From Spirochaetales bacterium (GTDB lineage Bacteria > Spirochaetota > Leptospiria > Leptospirales > Leptonemataceae), in assembly GCA_015075425.1 (NCBI GenBank), contig JABTUL010000001.1:744001-808000 (forward strand): a stretch of DNA of 64,000 nt. Reading direction: 5' to 3'. The translations under genes and the position numbers were made by a program. The notes below the pieces were generated by a model. That model did not search any database and was not told where the DNA came from. It saw only the letters and a program-made list of their open reading frames with translations. Below are positions 1 through 7,281 of the stretch, piece after piece; position 1 is the stretch's first letter, and each line of letters starts with the position of its first letter.

Positions 1-1028
1 TAACGGTAGTAAAAAATCCCATATTCGTGACCGCCAATGTATTCCTGGACGATGGTGTCGGGATTCGTTTCTGCCAGATAGGCTTCTACCTGTGCCCGGT
101 TTCTGGCGATGAGAACGCCGTTCCCTCGCTCACCGCTATCGGGTTTGAGCACAATCGGAAAAGTTAACGATTGGCGGCGCATGAACTTTTGGACAAGAAT
201 CATTCCTTCTTCTGGAATCGTGCCCTGTCGAATCGTAATGAAGGGGGCGACATTGCCGGAGTTGTGCGGGGAGGGCATCAACCCGCGTAGTATTGCAGAC
301 TTTGATTCGCCCCGAATTCCGGAGGCAAAGATTGCCGGGTTTGCAGCGGTGAATGCCGCGAAGCAGCGGTGTCGAAGGGCCAAATAAACCAGGTAACCTG
401 CTACGGGAATGTATAAGACCCACATGGGCCAGAATTCCCAGCGCAATAAGCGCTGCCAGCGGGAGTACAGCAGTCGCCTGCCTCGCCAGCTACTCAGAGA
501 AAGCGCCAGCCTGGAGAGAAGCCAGATGCATAGAATGAGTCCGGCCATACTGACAAATCTTACCAGCGGCGGCGTCTCCTGAAAGCGTTCCAGAAGATAG
601 GAGCCGGAAAGAAACGAGACAATCACCAGAAGCGGTGTCCATAGCAAAGCCGCGACAAGAAGCAGGGCTGCAAACCGATGGACCGGCATGCGCAGGACTC
701 CCGCAGCCACATAGGTGGGCAATCGAGTCCCTGGCAGAAACCGACTTAAAATCACCATCGCCGGTCCCTTCTGTTCAATCCAGCGCTTGCCGCGGGCGAG
801 CGTCTCAGCCGTTAGCAGGTGTCTCCCCAGACGGGTCTTCGTGAAGAGTCCGCCGCCCGCATAACCTGCCCAGTAGAGCAAAAGATCCCCGGTGACAATG
901 CCCAGATACGCTGCCGCTGTTGCAGCCGGCAGACCCATCTGTGCGCGTGCGGCCAGATGGCCGGCAGCAATGCAAGCGAGGTCTTCGCTAAAAAAAGTAA
1001 ATAAGGCAATACCAAAAAATTCTGCCAC
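1..1028 (-). CDS. DedA-family membrane protein fused to an ATP-grasp domain (C-terminus beyond window)
   Basis: The frame reads from a GTG at 1028 to the window edge, giving 342 codons without a stop. Residues 1-190 look like a DedA/SNARE-associated membrane protein: several hydrophobic segments and the motif SRFLPGTRLPTYVAAG, which matches the DedA signature with conserved Arg, Pro, Arg and Ala-Gly. After another hydrophobic segment (about residue 225) the chain becomes soluble and contains FPIVLKPDSGERGNGV and IVQEYIGGHEYGI, typical of the ATP-binding half of ATP-grasp carboxylate-amine ligases. DedA proteins are linked to lipid-carrier or phospholipid flipping; ATP-grasp enzymes join carboxylates to amines or thiols. 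The fusion suggests a membrane-tethered ligase, but the substrate is unknown. The start lies 10 bases after the stop of the DinB-like gene, so the two are probably cotranscribed. Start codon choice is moderate; domain calls are firm. Confidence 0.8.
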   Translation of the reverse strand, partial: MAEFFGIALFTFFSEDLACIAAGHLAARAQMGLPAATAAAYLGIVTGDLLLYWAGYAGGGLFTKTRLGRHLLTAETLARGKRWIEQKGPAMVILSRFLPGTRLPTYVAAGVLRMPVHRFAALLLVAALLWTPLLVIVSFLSGSYLLERFQETPPLVRFVSMAGLILCIWLLSRLALSLSSWRGRRLLYSRWQRLLRWEFWPMWVLYIPVAGYLVYLALRHRCFAAFTAANPAIFASGIRGESKSAILRGLMPSPHNSGNVAPFITIRQGTIPEEGMILVQKFMRRQSLTFPIVLKPDSGERGNGVLIARNRAQVEAYLAETNPDTIVQEYIGGHEYGIFYYR

Positions 1029-1037
1029 GTTGCCCTG

Positions 1038-1556
1038 TCAGTTCAGCACTGCAGCCTGTCCTTCGTGATGATAGATTGTCGATGGCGCGAAGCCAAAATG
1101 GCGCGGTGTGGAAATGCCATTGAGTCTCATAATGACAGCAATCAAAGCGTAGTGATGGATGGTGTGGCTGATCTGAAACGTAAGCTCCCGGCTGATTGTA
1201 GAACGCACCGGTGTCAGACCTTCAACGGGATTTACGTTCTGAATAATTTTGATTTCTCGATCCTCCTGGCCCAACTCCCGGAGCCGGGCCAGGATTTCCC
1301 TGATGGCGGCAGATGCTTCGGTTTGACTTGTTTCAATACTTGATGTTCTATCGCGTTGATCGTAGTTGATCATGCCGGAGGGCAGGTCCTTCAAGAAAGC
1401 CTGGTAGTGCTGGACGATATGACGAAAATGTCCGCCTGGACTTGATCCGTAAGTCTCCGCCTCTGACAAACCGTAGAGTGGAACAGGAAGGATCTCTAAG
1501 ATTTCCTGTCCTTGCTCCAGCAGAAAGCGATTTTGCCCGATAAGTTTCCTTATCAT
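1038..1556 (-). CDS. DinB-superfamily protein
   Basis: A 172-residue protein with the DinB four-helix-bundle pattern: an N-terminal helix, a first metal-type histidine pair in GGHFRHIVQHY (about residues 41-51) and a second in QISHTIHHYALI (about 129-140). In the DinB/YfiT family three histidines bind a divalent metal, and members include thiol transferases and many proteins without known function. Here the spacing and both His clusters are kept, so metal binding is likely. It is followed 10 bases later by the DedA/ATP-grasp fusion and lies downstream of a decayed region, so it may head a two-gene unit. The exact reaction cannot be inferred. Confidence 0.75.
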   Translation of the reverse strand: MIRKLIGQNRFLLEQGQEILEILPVPLYGLSEAETYGSSPGGHFRHIVQHYQAFLKDLPSGMINYDQRDRTSSIETSQTEASAAIREILARLRELGQEDREIKIIQNVNPVEGLTPVRSTISRELTFQISHTIHHYALIAVIMRLNGISTPRHFGFAPSTIYHHEGQAAVLN

Positions 1557-1755
1557 TTCTCAAGGCGCTCTTTGATCTGCAATGACACCCGGGGAGTCTT
1601 CATGCGAATTAGTGCCGGGCCGGGTGGAATTCTTACAAAAAAAGGAGCTTCGCGGCTCAGGAGACCGAGCCTGGATAAGGAAACTCCGATAGATAAGCTG
1701 TATCTCTGGACACGCAAGCCCGGAATTGTCTTTTGAGCTGGCCCGCGCAGCTTTT

Positions 1756-2060
1756 TTACTCGATCCCGGCGGCTTTGAGCTCCTCCAGGGTCAGCCCGGT
1801 GTCTTCGGCAATAATTTCAAGGTTCAGGCCGCGTCCGCGCATGCGGCGCGCTGTCTCGAGCTTGCCTTCGAGTTTGCCTTCGAGTTTGCCTTCGAGTTTG
1901 CCTTCGAGTTTGCCTTCGAGTTTGCCTTCAAGCTTGCCCCTGAGTTCGCATTCCGCCCTGATTTTTTCAGGTAGGGCCTGACCAGGTCCGTGATGTCCGC
2001 TTCCATGGCTGTTGGCATAATACCCTCGTGCATGTGCGAACGTCGGGAAACAGAAAATCG
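1756..2060 (-). pseudogene. remnant of an Rpn/PD-(D/E)XK transposase-like protein (C-terminal end, frameshifted)
   Basis: In one minus frame, ending with TAA at 1758-1756, the DNA encodes repeated EGKL units followed by an ending that includes RGRGLNLEIIAEDTGLTLEE. This is the usual C-terminus of Rpn-family recombination-promoting nucleases (PDDEXK transposase-like family): a Lys-Glu-Gly repeat, then a short helix-turn-helix-like tail. Further upstream the matching frame shifts: EADITDLVRPYLK is in a different frame, joined at a run of six A residues (minus strand, near 1965). Adding one A would give a continuous reading. No nuclease core with catalytic Asp/Glu residues is found upstream, so only the tail survives. 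It is probably a dead fragment; the 5' boundary is approximate. Confidence 0.5.
1858..1938. repeat. 12-bp tandem repeat coding for EGKL units
   Basis: Six near-perfect copies of the 12-base unit gagtttgccttc run from 1858 to 1929, with a degraded partial copy to 1938. On the minus strand each copy encodes Glu-Gly-Lys-Leu. The repeat lies in the tail of the Rpn-like remnant, where such repeats are typical and vary in copy number. Confidence 0.85.
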
Positions 2061-2131
2061 GGTCGTCCCAAAAGATCAGGCTGACGCCACACCGCGCTGT
2101 AGCGAAAATGACGCGAGAAGACGCCGGCCCA

Positions 2132-2776
2132 TCAAAAATGATAGGACAAACCGGCCCGGACCTCCTGGTGTTCCCGTAGATAGCCGGATTTTAGTGTGGT
2201 CTCTGCACTCATTTCCAGGGCCCAACTGCTACTGAAAAGAAGACCCATGCCGACTTCCCCCGAAGTGATCCGCACGTTCTGCCCGGCGCCATAGAGGCGG
2301 TCAAATCCCCGCAGAATCAAGGTGAAACGATCGTGCAGAACGAAGCGCAATCCTGCCTGCAACTCCAGGCCGGCCCGCCACTGTGCTCGGAAATGATCGC
2401 CGCGTTCTGCCATTGCGAGTGCCAGTGTGAACAATGTGCCATCGATATCTGCGATCTGAAAACTCCAGGCGACCCCAGGTCCGCCTTTAGCGTAGGCCAT
2501 CAGTGCATGTTTGCCTTCAGCCACTTCTGTATCCACCGATGCCGTAAACTGCGTAGTGGTAGAAAGACCTATGAGTGATTTGGGCAAAGAAGGAGACAGC
2601 ATGGGTGCCTCTTTGCTGCGGGGCGTGAATTTGAAGAGCAGTGTATGGCCAAAGGCAGAGGCCGGTTCGGATAAATCGGCCGTAACAAAAATGGCACTTA
2701 CAATGGGAGTTGCGCCAAATTGTTTACGAAATGCAATGTATTTGCTACAATAAGCCGACTGGAAATGGCAAATTTA
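2132..2776 (-). pseudogene. C-terminal fragment of an outer-membrane beta-barrel protein
   Basis: The minus frame is open from just after a TAA near 2779 to the stop at 2132. From the only ATG (2602) it gives 156 residues, but the open frame continues upstream with barrel-like sequence (for example FGATPIVSAIFVTADLS) and no ATG, GTG or TTG. The product shows alternating hydrophobic and polar residues and ends in RAGLSYHF, the aromatic C-terminal residue typical of barrels recognised by BamA. No signal peptide is encoded. This looks like the last third of an outer-membrane protein whose 5' part has been lost or frameshifted. It sits beside the Rpn-like remnant, so the whole 1.6-2.85 kb stretch seems to be a decayed patch. 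Confidence 0.55.
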
Positions 2777-2879
2777 CCGGCGAAAAAAAGGGAACACCCC
2801 GGAATCCGACTCGGCGTGCCAGCTTTTCATCTTCGCGTACGTCGGCTGCGATCTGACCAGCCTTTGCTCTGGCTCTTGA

Positions 2880-3332
2880 TTAGCGCACCAACCGATCGTC
2901 CTGCGTGCGCAGTCCGGTCCGCTCTGCCAGCAATTTCAGGAAGCCTGCTTTGTCTGCTGGCGAAATCATGATACGCCCGGTAAAGCCCGGGCCGGTCACG
3001 ATTTCGAGCCGATCCAGAGAAAGGGCGGGCGAACTGAGCGGATTCTTCGTGGGCCGCACTTCCTGGATGGTCATAAGTTTCATGCGCTGCCGGACCAGTC
3101 CGTGCCTGACGATGAGTTCATCGCTGGAAATGCTATAACGCATGGGAAAGATCAGACCTGCATAGAGGAGCACAATGAGTGTAGAACCCAGCCCGGCGGC
3201 CCAGTGGTAGTTTCCCTGGAGAATGACGAGAGCGGTGGAACCAAAAACAACGAGGGGTAAAAGGATGAGGATGGCACCAAGCCACCAGTCGATTCGCGAC
3301 GGAAAGGAAACCATGTCAGTTGAGTCGTTCAT
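2880..3332 (-). CDS. bacterial PH-domain (bPH_6 / YyaB-like) membrane protein
   Basis: A 150-residue protein with two adjacent membrane segments near residues 15-60, followed by a soluble domain containing QEVRPTKNPLSSPALSLDRL. That string is the hallmark of the bPH_6 (former DUF1200) pleckstrin-homology-like domain found in B. subtilis YyaB and relatives. The domain probably lies on the cytoplasmic face; no binding partner is known for the family. The start overlaps the end of uvrC by 17 bases on the same strand, so the two genes are cotranscribed, although a role in repair is not implied. Confidence 0.8.
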   Translation of the reverse strand: MNDSTDMVSFPSRIDWWLGAILILLPLVVFGSTALVILQGNYHWAAGLGSTLIVLLYAGLIFPMRYSISSDELIVRHGLVRQRMKLMTIQEVRPTKNPLSSPALSLDRLEIVTGPGFTGRIMISPADKAGFLKLLAERTGLRTQDDRLVR

Positions 3333-5181
3333 GTGAGATGTCTGCCGGATCGTCCGGTGATGTCAAGCTTCTGGCTTTGAGAATCCGTTCGGCAAGGCTG
3401 CGGTGGATGCCCGGGATGGCCCGTAAATCGGCAAGGGTCAGTTCATCCAGGCTGCGCTCTTTCAGAGCGGAAAGAATGGACCTGAGTTTTTGCGGTCCCA
3501 GGCCCTCGATATTTTTCAGGGAATGAGAAGCCATGGATTGATCCCGCAATTTCCGCTGGTAGGTAATGGCAAAGCGGTGGGCTTCGTCTCGCATCTGGCG
3601 CAGAAGGCGCAGTGCCGGCCGATTGGGATCAAGGCGCAGAGGTTCCTTTTTTCCCGGTAGATAAATTTCCTCGAATTTTTTGGCCAATCCGATCATGTGT
3701 AAACGGCCCTTTTCTGTTGCTGGCTTCAGCTCAAAAGCAGCACTCAGGGCAGCCCCGAGCTGCGCGGGTCCGCCATCAATCACGTACAGATCGGCTGCGG
3801 CGACTTTGCCGGAGTACACGGCGGATAGGCGACGGTGGATCACTTCTCGAATGGAGAGCGGGTCATCAATGCCCTCTACCTGGCGGATGCGATAGCGCCG
3901 GTAGCTTTGCTTGTGTGGTATGCCTTCGCGAAAAACAATCCCGGAGGCCACCGTAAAGCTCCCCGACGTGTGCGAAACATCGTAGCATTCCAGCAACCGC
4001 GGAATCTCGGGCAGGCTGAGAATTTCTTTGAGGTCAGAGAGGGCGCGCTCGCGACTGCGAAACTCCTGACTTTGCATCCGCTCCCTTAGCAGAGAACGAG
4101 CATTCTCCCGGGCCATGTCAAAAAGCTTACGATGCTCTGCCAGGCGGATTTTCTTGATCCGCGTTTTCTGGCCCCGGAAATCCGACAGGAGGTTCTGTAA
4201 ATCATCGGTCTCTTTAAGAGAGACGGGAATGAAGATATTTTCGGGAGGGGGGCTGGCGGGACTGTATGTATCACGTAGTATGGCACTGTAAAGTTCCTCT
4301 TCTGTGGCATCAGCGATTGCGGCCAGGGGGAAAGCCCGCCGCCCCAGCAGAATACCACCACGAACTTCAAAGAGCACCAGCTGACCTTCCTGGCCATCCA
4401 GAGTCTGCGCCAGAAGATCAAAATCGCCGCTACCAATATGCATGACAGATTGTGAGCTTAAAGTTTCACGGAGCTGGTAGAGCATGTCACGATACAGAGC
4501 CGCACGTTCGAATTGCAATTGGGCGCTATACGCGGCGATACGCTCACCGATCAACTGTTCCAGAATTTCGTGTTTCCCTTCCAGAAAAAGGAGGATGGTG
4601 GTGATCAGCTCCTGGTATTCTTCCACACTGACATTGCCCTGGCAGGGTCCCAGGCAACGCTTGATGTGAAAATTCATACACGGTCGGGCCGGTTGTTTGA
4701 GGGGCAGTTTGAGTGGTGTTTTGCGAATGGGAAAAATCTTATGAATCAGGGCCAGCAGTCTGCGTGCCGATTTCACATCGGTGTAAGGTCCAAAAATCCT
4801 GTGCGCGGAGTGTACTTTGCGGGTCAAATAGACCATCGGATAGGGCTCTCCGGTAGATACGCATATATAGGGATAGCGCTTGTCGTCTTTTAAGCGGATG
4901 TTGTAGCGGGGTGTGAATTTCTTGATGAGATTGGCTTCAAGGAGCAGGGCCTCCACGACATTGCCGGTCTGGATCCATTCCAGATCATCCACTTCCTGCA
5001 TTAAGTGAAAGGTTTTGCGGTCCCCATCATGGGAAAGATAACTTCTGAGCCGGGAACGGAGGTTGCGCGCCTTGCCGATGTAGAGGACCGAACCCTGCTT
5101 CTTCCACAAGTAGCAGCCCGGCCCCGTCGGTGCTCGGGATATGCGTTCTTTAAAAGGATCGATTGCCATCATGGGATACAA
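3316..5181 (-). CDS. uvrC: UvrABC system protein C (excinuclease subunit C)
   Basis: UvrC makes both incisions around a UvrB-marked DNA lesion in nucleotide excision repair. The 621-residue product has normal family length and order: GIY-YIG nuclease (GCY at 22-24, YIG at 34-36, for the 3' incision), a cysteine-rich stretch RPCMNFHIKRCLGPC, a UVR helical pair that contacts UvrB, an RNase H-like domain with LECYDVSHTSG and LYVIDGGPAQL supplying the acidic residues for the 5' incision, and two C-terminal helix-hairpin-helix motifs (IEGLGPQK, IPGIHRS). The start may be the Met at residue 4 or 5. A strong hairpin (5217-5246) lies just upstream of the start. The PH-domain gene overlaps the 3' end. 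Confidence 0.97.
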   Translation of the reverse strand: MYPMMAIDPFKERISRAPTGPGCYLWKKQGSVLYIGKARNLRSRLRSYLSHDGDRKTFHLMQEVDDLEWIQTGNVVEALLLEANLIKKFTPRYNIRLKDDKRYPYICVSTGEPYPMVYLTRKVHSAHRIFGPYTDVKSARRLLALIHKIFPIRKTPLKLPLKQPARPCMNFHIKRCLGPCQGNVSVEEYQELITTILLFLEGKHEILEQLIGERIAAYSAQLQFERAALYRDMLYQLRETLSSQSVMHIGSGDFDLLAQTLDGQEGQLVLFEVRGGILLGRRAFPLAAIADATEEELYSAILRDTYSPASPPPENIFIPVSLKETDDLQNLLSDFRGQKTRIKKIRLAEHRKLFDMARENARSLLRERMQSQEFRSRERALSDLKEILSLPEIPRLLECYDVSHTSGSFTVASGIVFREGIPHKQSYRRYRIRQVEGIDDPLSIREVIHRRLSAVYSGKVAAADLYVIDGGPAQLGAALSAAFELKPATEKGRLHMIGLAKKFEEIYLPGKKEPLRLDPNRPALRLLRQMRDEAHRFAITYQRKLRDQSMASHSLKNIEGLGPQKLRSILSALKERSLDELTLADLRAIPGIHRSLAERILKARSLTSPDDPADISHERLN

Positions 5182-5216
5182 GAAAATGCCTTCAATGCCC
5201 GGTCCGCTCTCCGCTT

Positions 5217-5260
5217 CCTGGAAAAATTCGCTCGAATTTTTCCAGGGCCGCTTTTTTTTT
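5217..5260 (+). terminator. 14-bp perfect hairpin with nine-T tract in the uvrC / ATPase divergent gap
   Basis: Bases 5217-5230 and 5233-5246 form a perfect inverted repeat (CCTGGAAAAATTCG against CGAATTTTTCCAGG) with a two-base centre, followed after gccgc by nine T residues at 5252-5260. On the plus strand this resembles an intrinsic terminator, yet no plus-strand gene ends here; it lies in the likely leader of the ATPase gene (start 5300). It could be an attenuator, a boundary element stopping antisense transcription out of uvrC, or a palindromic operator shared by both genes. The structure is certain; the role is inferred. Confidence 0.6.
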
Positions 5261-5299
5261 GCCTGTCCCCGTCATGGGAATCAAGGAAGTCGGCCCGCA

Positions 5300-5953
5300 T
5301 TGATAGAAGAAACAAAAAAACAGAATGTCATCACAGTCCGCATCTTTGATCTCTTCAGCGGTGGCCAGAACGATATTCGCCAGGGAATCAAGGACATCAC
5401 CACAACTCTGGATAAAAGCGATCTCATGGGTCCGCTCTATACCATCACGCATGAACTGACGGTCAACGGCCTGAAGGCTGTGTACAAGCGCATTTTCTAT
5501 GAACGTTTTATCAGTGAAATCGGGCTCGACGATGTAGGTTATGAACAATGGTTGATGCTTTTTAAGACGGAAATCGAAGAACACAATGCGGAAAATTTTG
5601 CCCGGGTGGTCCGGGAAATGGGCACAGAAATAGAGGTTCATATTCGCCTTGGGGCCCGTAAGCTAAGAATTGCCGTGGTCAATGAGGGCACTCCCTCCGG
5701 GGTAGAGCTGGAGCGGTTGCGAAGGTCCATCCTGCGTTCTCAGGCAATAACGGATCTCGGGGAATTGATAGAGATGCAGGACGAGTCCGGACAGGGAGAG
5801 GGGGCAAGCCTGGGCCTGCCCCTCATCATCTTGAGCCTGCGTCGGCTGGGAGTGGGTCCGGGCGGTTTTCGGGTGGGGGTCCGGCGGGGTTACACAGTGG
5901 CTTCTTTTGTGGTGCCGCGGGTAAAACTTGAAAACTATGATTCTGACACCTAA
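5300..5953 (+). CDS. histidine-kinase-like ATPase (probable partner-switching regulator)
   Basis: A 217-residue protein. A TTG at 5300 is chosen because AAGGAAG ends about 10 bases before it; longer readings would run through the hairpin at 5217-5260. The sequence YTITHELTVNGLKAVYKR resembles the N-box of GHKL/HATPase domains, and the C-terminal half has a glycine-rich stretch (GEGASLGLPLIILSLRRLG) like the ATP lid. Anti-sigma-factor kinases of the SpoIIAB/RsbW type have this fold and phosphorylate STAS antagonists; a STAS gene follows 49 bases downstream, supporting that role. Other N-box positions are divergent, so catalysis is not certain. A SpoIIE-type phosphatase is encoded nearby on the other strand. 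Confidence 0.7.
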   Translation: MIEETKKQNVITVRIFDLFSGGQNDIRQGIKDITTTLDKSDLMGPLYTITHELTVNGLKAVYKRIFYERFISEIGLDDVGYEQWLMLFKTEIEEHNAENFARVVREMGTEIEVHIRLGARKLRIAVVNEGTPSGVELERLRRSILRSQAITDLGELIEMQDESGQGEGASLGLPLIILSLRRLGVGPGGFRVGVRRGYTVASFVVPRVKLENYDSDT

Positions 5954-6002
5954 AATCATTGACATGACCACACCGAACAAATTGATGCAGGAGAGGGACT
6001 AA

Positions 6003-6326
6003 ATGGAGTTGAGTGTAAGATCTAAAGACAAACACAAGATCATAGCCATCAAAGGTGAAGTGGATCTTTACAGTGTGGGGCAGCTCAAGAAAGATATCAT
6101 GAGCCATATTGATGATACCGTAACCAGCCTGGTCATTGATATGACAGAGCTCAGCCACATGGACTCCTCCGGCATTGCGCTCATGGCCCAGTTGCAAAAG
6201 AAAATGAAATCCGTAAACGGATCATTCTGCTTTCTGAACATCAACCAGGATGTCATGAATGTGCTCAAGCTGGCTGCTCTCGATAAGTTCTTTAAGATAT
6301 ACAATTCAGAAGCTGAAATAGCTTAG
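6003..6326 (+). CDS. STAS-domain anti-sigma factor antagonist
   Basis: A 107-residue single-domain STAS protein of the SpoIIAA/RsbV type. The motif ELSHMDSSGIALMAQ holds the conserved Asp-Ser-Ser-Gly, whose Ser is phosphorylated by the cognate kinase and dephosphorylated by a PP2C-type phosphatase, switching partner binding. AGGAGAGG is placed about six bases before the ATG. It follows the kinase-like ATPase gene and converges on the phosphatase-headed operon at 6337-10622, so kinase, antagonist and phosphatase are all within about 5 kb. No sigma factor gene is in the window, so the final target is unknown. Confidence 0.93.
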   Translation: MELSVRSKDKHKIIAIKGEVDLYSVGQLKKDIMSHIDDTVTSLVIDMTELSHMDSSGIALMAQLQKKMKSVNGSFCFLNINQDVMNVLKLAALDKFFKIYNSEAEIA

Positions 6327-6336
6327 AAATGCATCC

Positions 6337-7281
6337 TTAGAATCGCCAGGTGATGGCCAGTCCCACGGTTGCTCCGGATCGGCTGGACGATGGATAATGA
6401 TCGGGTCCCAGGAACAGAATTGCGCCTGGCTGTGAGGTCTTATCCCGGCCCGTTCCGTAAAAGGCATCAAACAGGTGATAGCCGTAGATGAGCCCGCCAA
6501 GACCGGCAGCGATCAGTTGATTTTGCTGATGTCTTTGAAAGGCGGCCTCAAAGGAGGGATCATTGAATAGCATAAAGGTCATTGATGAACTGGCTGCCTG
6601 GTTGACCGCGCTCGCCTGAAGGTATTCCGCAAAGCCCATCGCGGCCACACCTCCCAGAGATCCCAGAATCAGACTGCCTTTGAGTGTTTCTCCACGGTCG
6701 AATTGGGGGAGTCCCGGCACAAACTGGCGAAAGCTAAAGGGGGAGGGACTCCGGTAACTGCCGCTTTGAATCTCTGCTTCCGGCACCAGCCGTGTTTGCC
6801 CGCTATCGGTTTCCATTTCAATGGCGTCGCCCGTCCGTCTGGTGATGCGGCCCTTGATCTCTCCCCCGGAAGTCTGCAAACTCAAATTCAGGCCAATACC
6901 GAGCACGGGTACGACAACCTGCCCCGGTTGCTTGTTAAAGGAGAGTCGTTTGATGGCTCCCAGAGGAAACGTCCGGGCTTCTGTGTTGCCGCGCCCTTTG
7001 CCTATCAGGACTTCTTCGACGGAAAGTTTATGCAAAATACCGGCACAGATTTCGAGGATGGCACCCTGGGGTGTGTAGCAAACGGCAATGCCTGAGTAGC
7101 CCATTTCGATTTTGCGAATATCATCTGAAGGGATCTGCTGTGTCCCCGTAGCTGTCCGGATCGTAACGACTTCCTCTACCGATTCGATAAAGCCCTCGAG
7201 TTCACTGCCATTCTTCAAATAGAGAATGTCTGCAAGGAGAGCCTGTGCGCCCAGCAGAAAGAACAAAAAGACAAATCTCAT
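6337..7281 (-). CDS. exported protein of unknown function, barrel-like C-terminus
   Basis: A 314-residue protein with a Sec-type signal peptide (hydrophobic residues 3-17, cleavage likely after QALLA). The N-terminal mature part contains ILYLKNGSELEGFIESVEE and a second similar unit GEIKGRITRRTGDAIEME, small beta-rich modules resembling the SH3/Sm-like repeats seen in spirochaete envelope proteins. A glycine-rich hydrophobic stretch near residues 200-225 and a second near 255-275 follow, and the chain ends in GLAITWRF with a terminal Phe. It overlaps the stop of the TPR gene by one base (TGATG), so it is translationally coupled and is the last gene of the SpoIIE-phosphatase operon. No family is recognised. 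Confidence 0.75.
   Translation of the reverse strand: MRFVFLFFLLGAQALLADILYLKNGSELEGFIESVEEVVTIRTATGTQQIPSDDIRKIEMGYSGIAVCYTPQGAILEICAGILHKLSVEEVLIGKGRGNTEARTFPLGAIKRLSFNKQPGQVVVPVLGIGLNLSLQTSGGEIKGRITRRTGDAIEMETDSGQTRLVPEAEIQSGSYRSPSPFSFRQFVPGLPQFDRGETLKGSLILGSLGGVAAMGFAEYLQASAVNQAASSSMTFMLFNDPSFEAAFQRHQQNQLIAAGLGGLIYGYHLFDAFYGTGRDKTSQPGAILFLGPDHYPSSSRSGATVGLAITWRF

Noticed and set aside
1512-1736. Plus-strand open frame of 74 residues in the gap before the Rpn remnant
   Set aside because: It begins inside the DinB-like gene on the other strand, shows no domain and has no ribosome-binding site. The 1557-1755 stretch holds nothing else that I can support.
5141-5299. N-terminal extension of the kinase-like ATPase reading back to 5141
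   Set aside because: It would be read through the perfect hairpin and T tract and gives a low-complexity, Phe-rich segment unlike the domain. The TTG at 5300 has a good ribosome-binding site.
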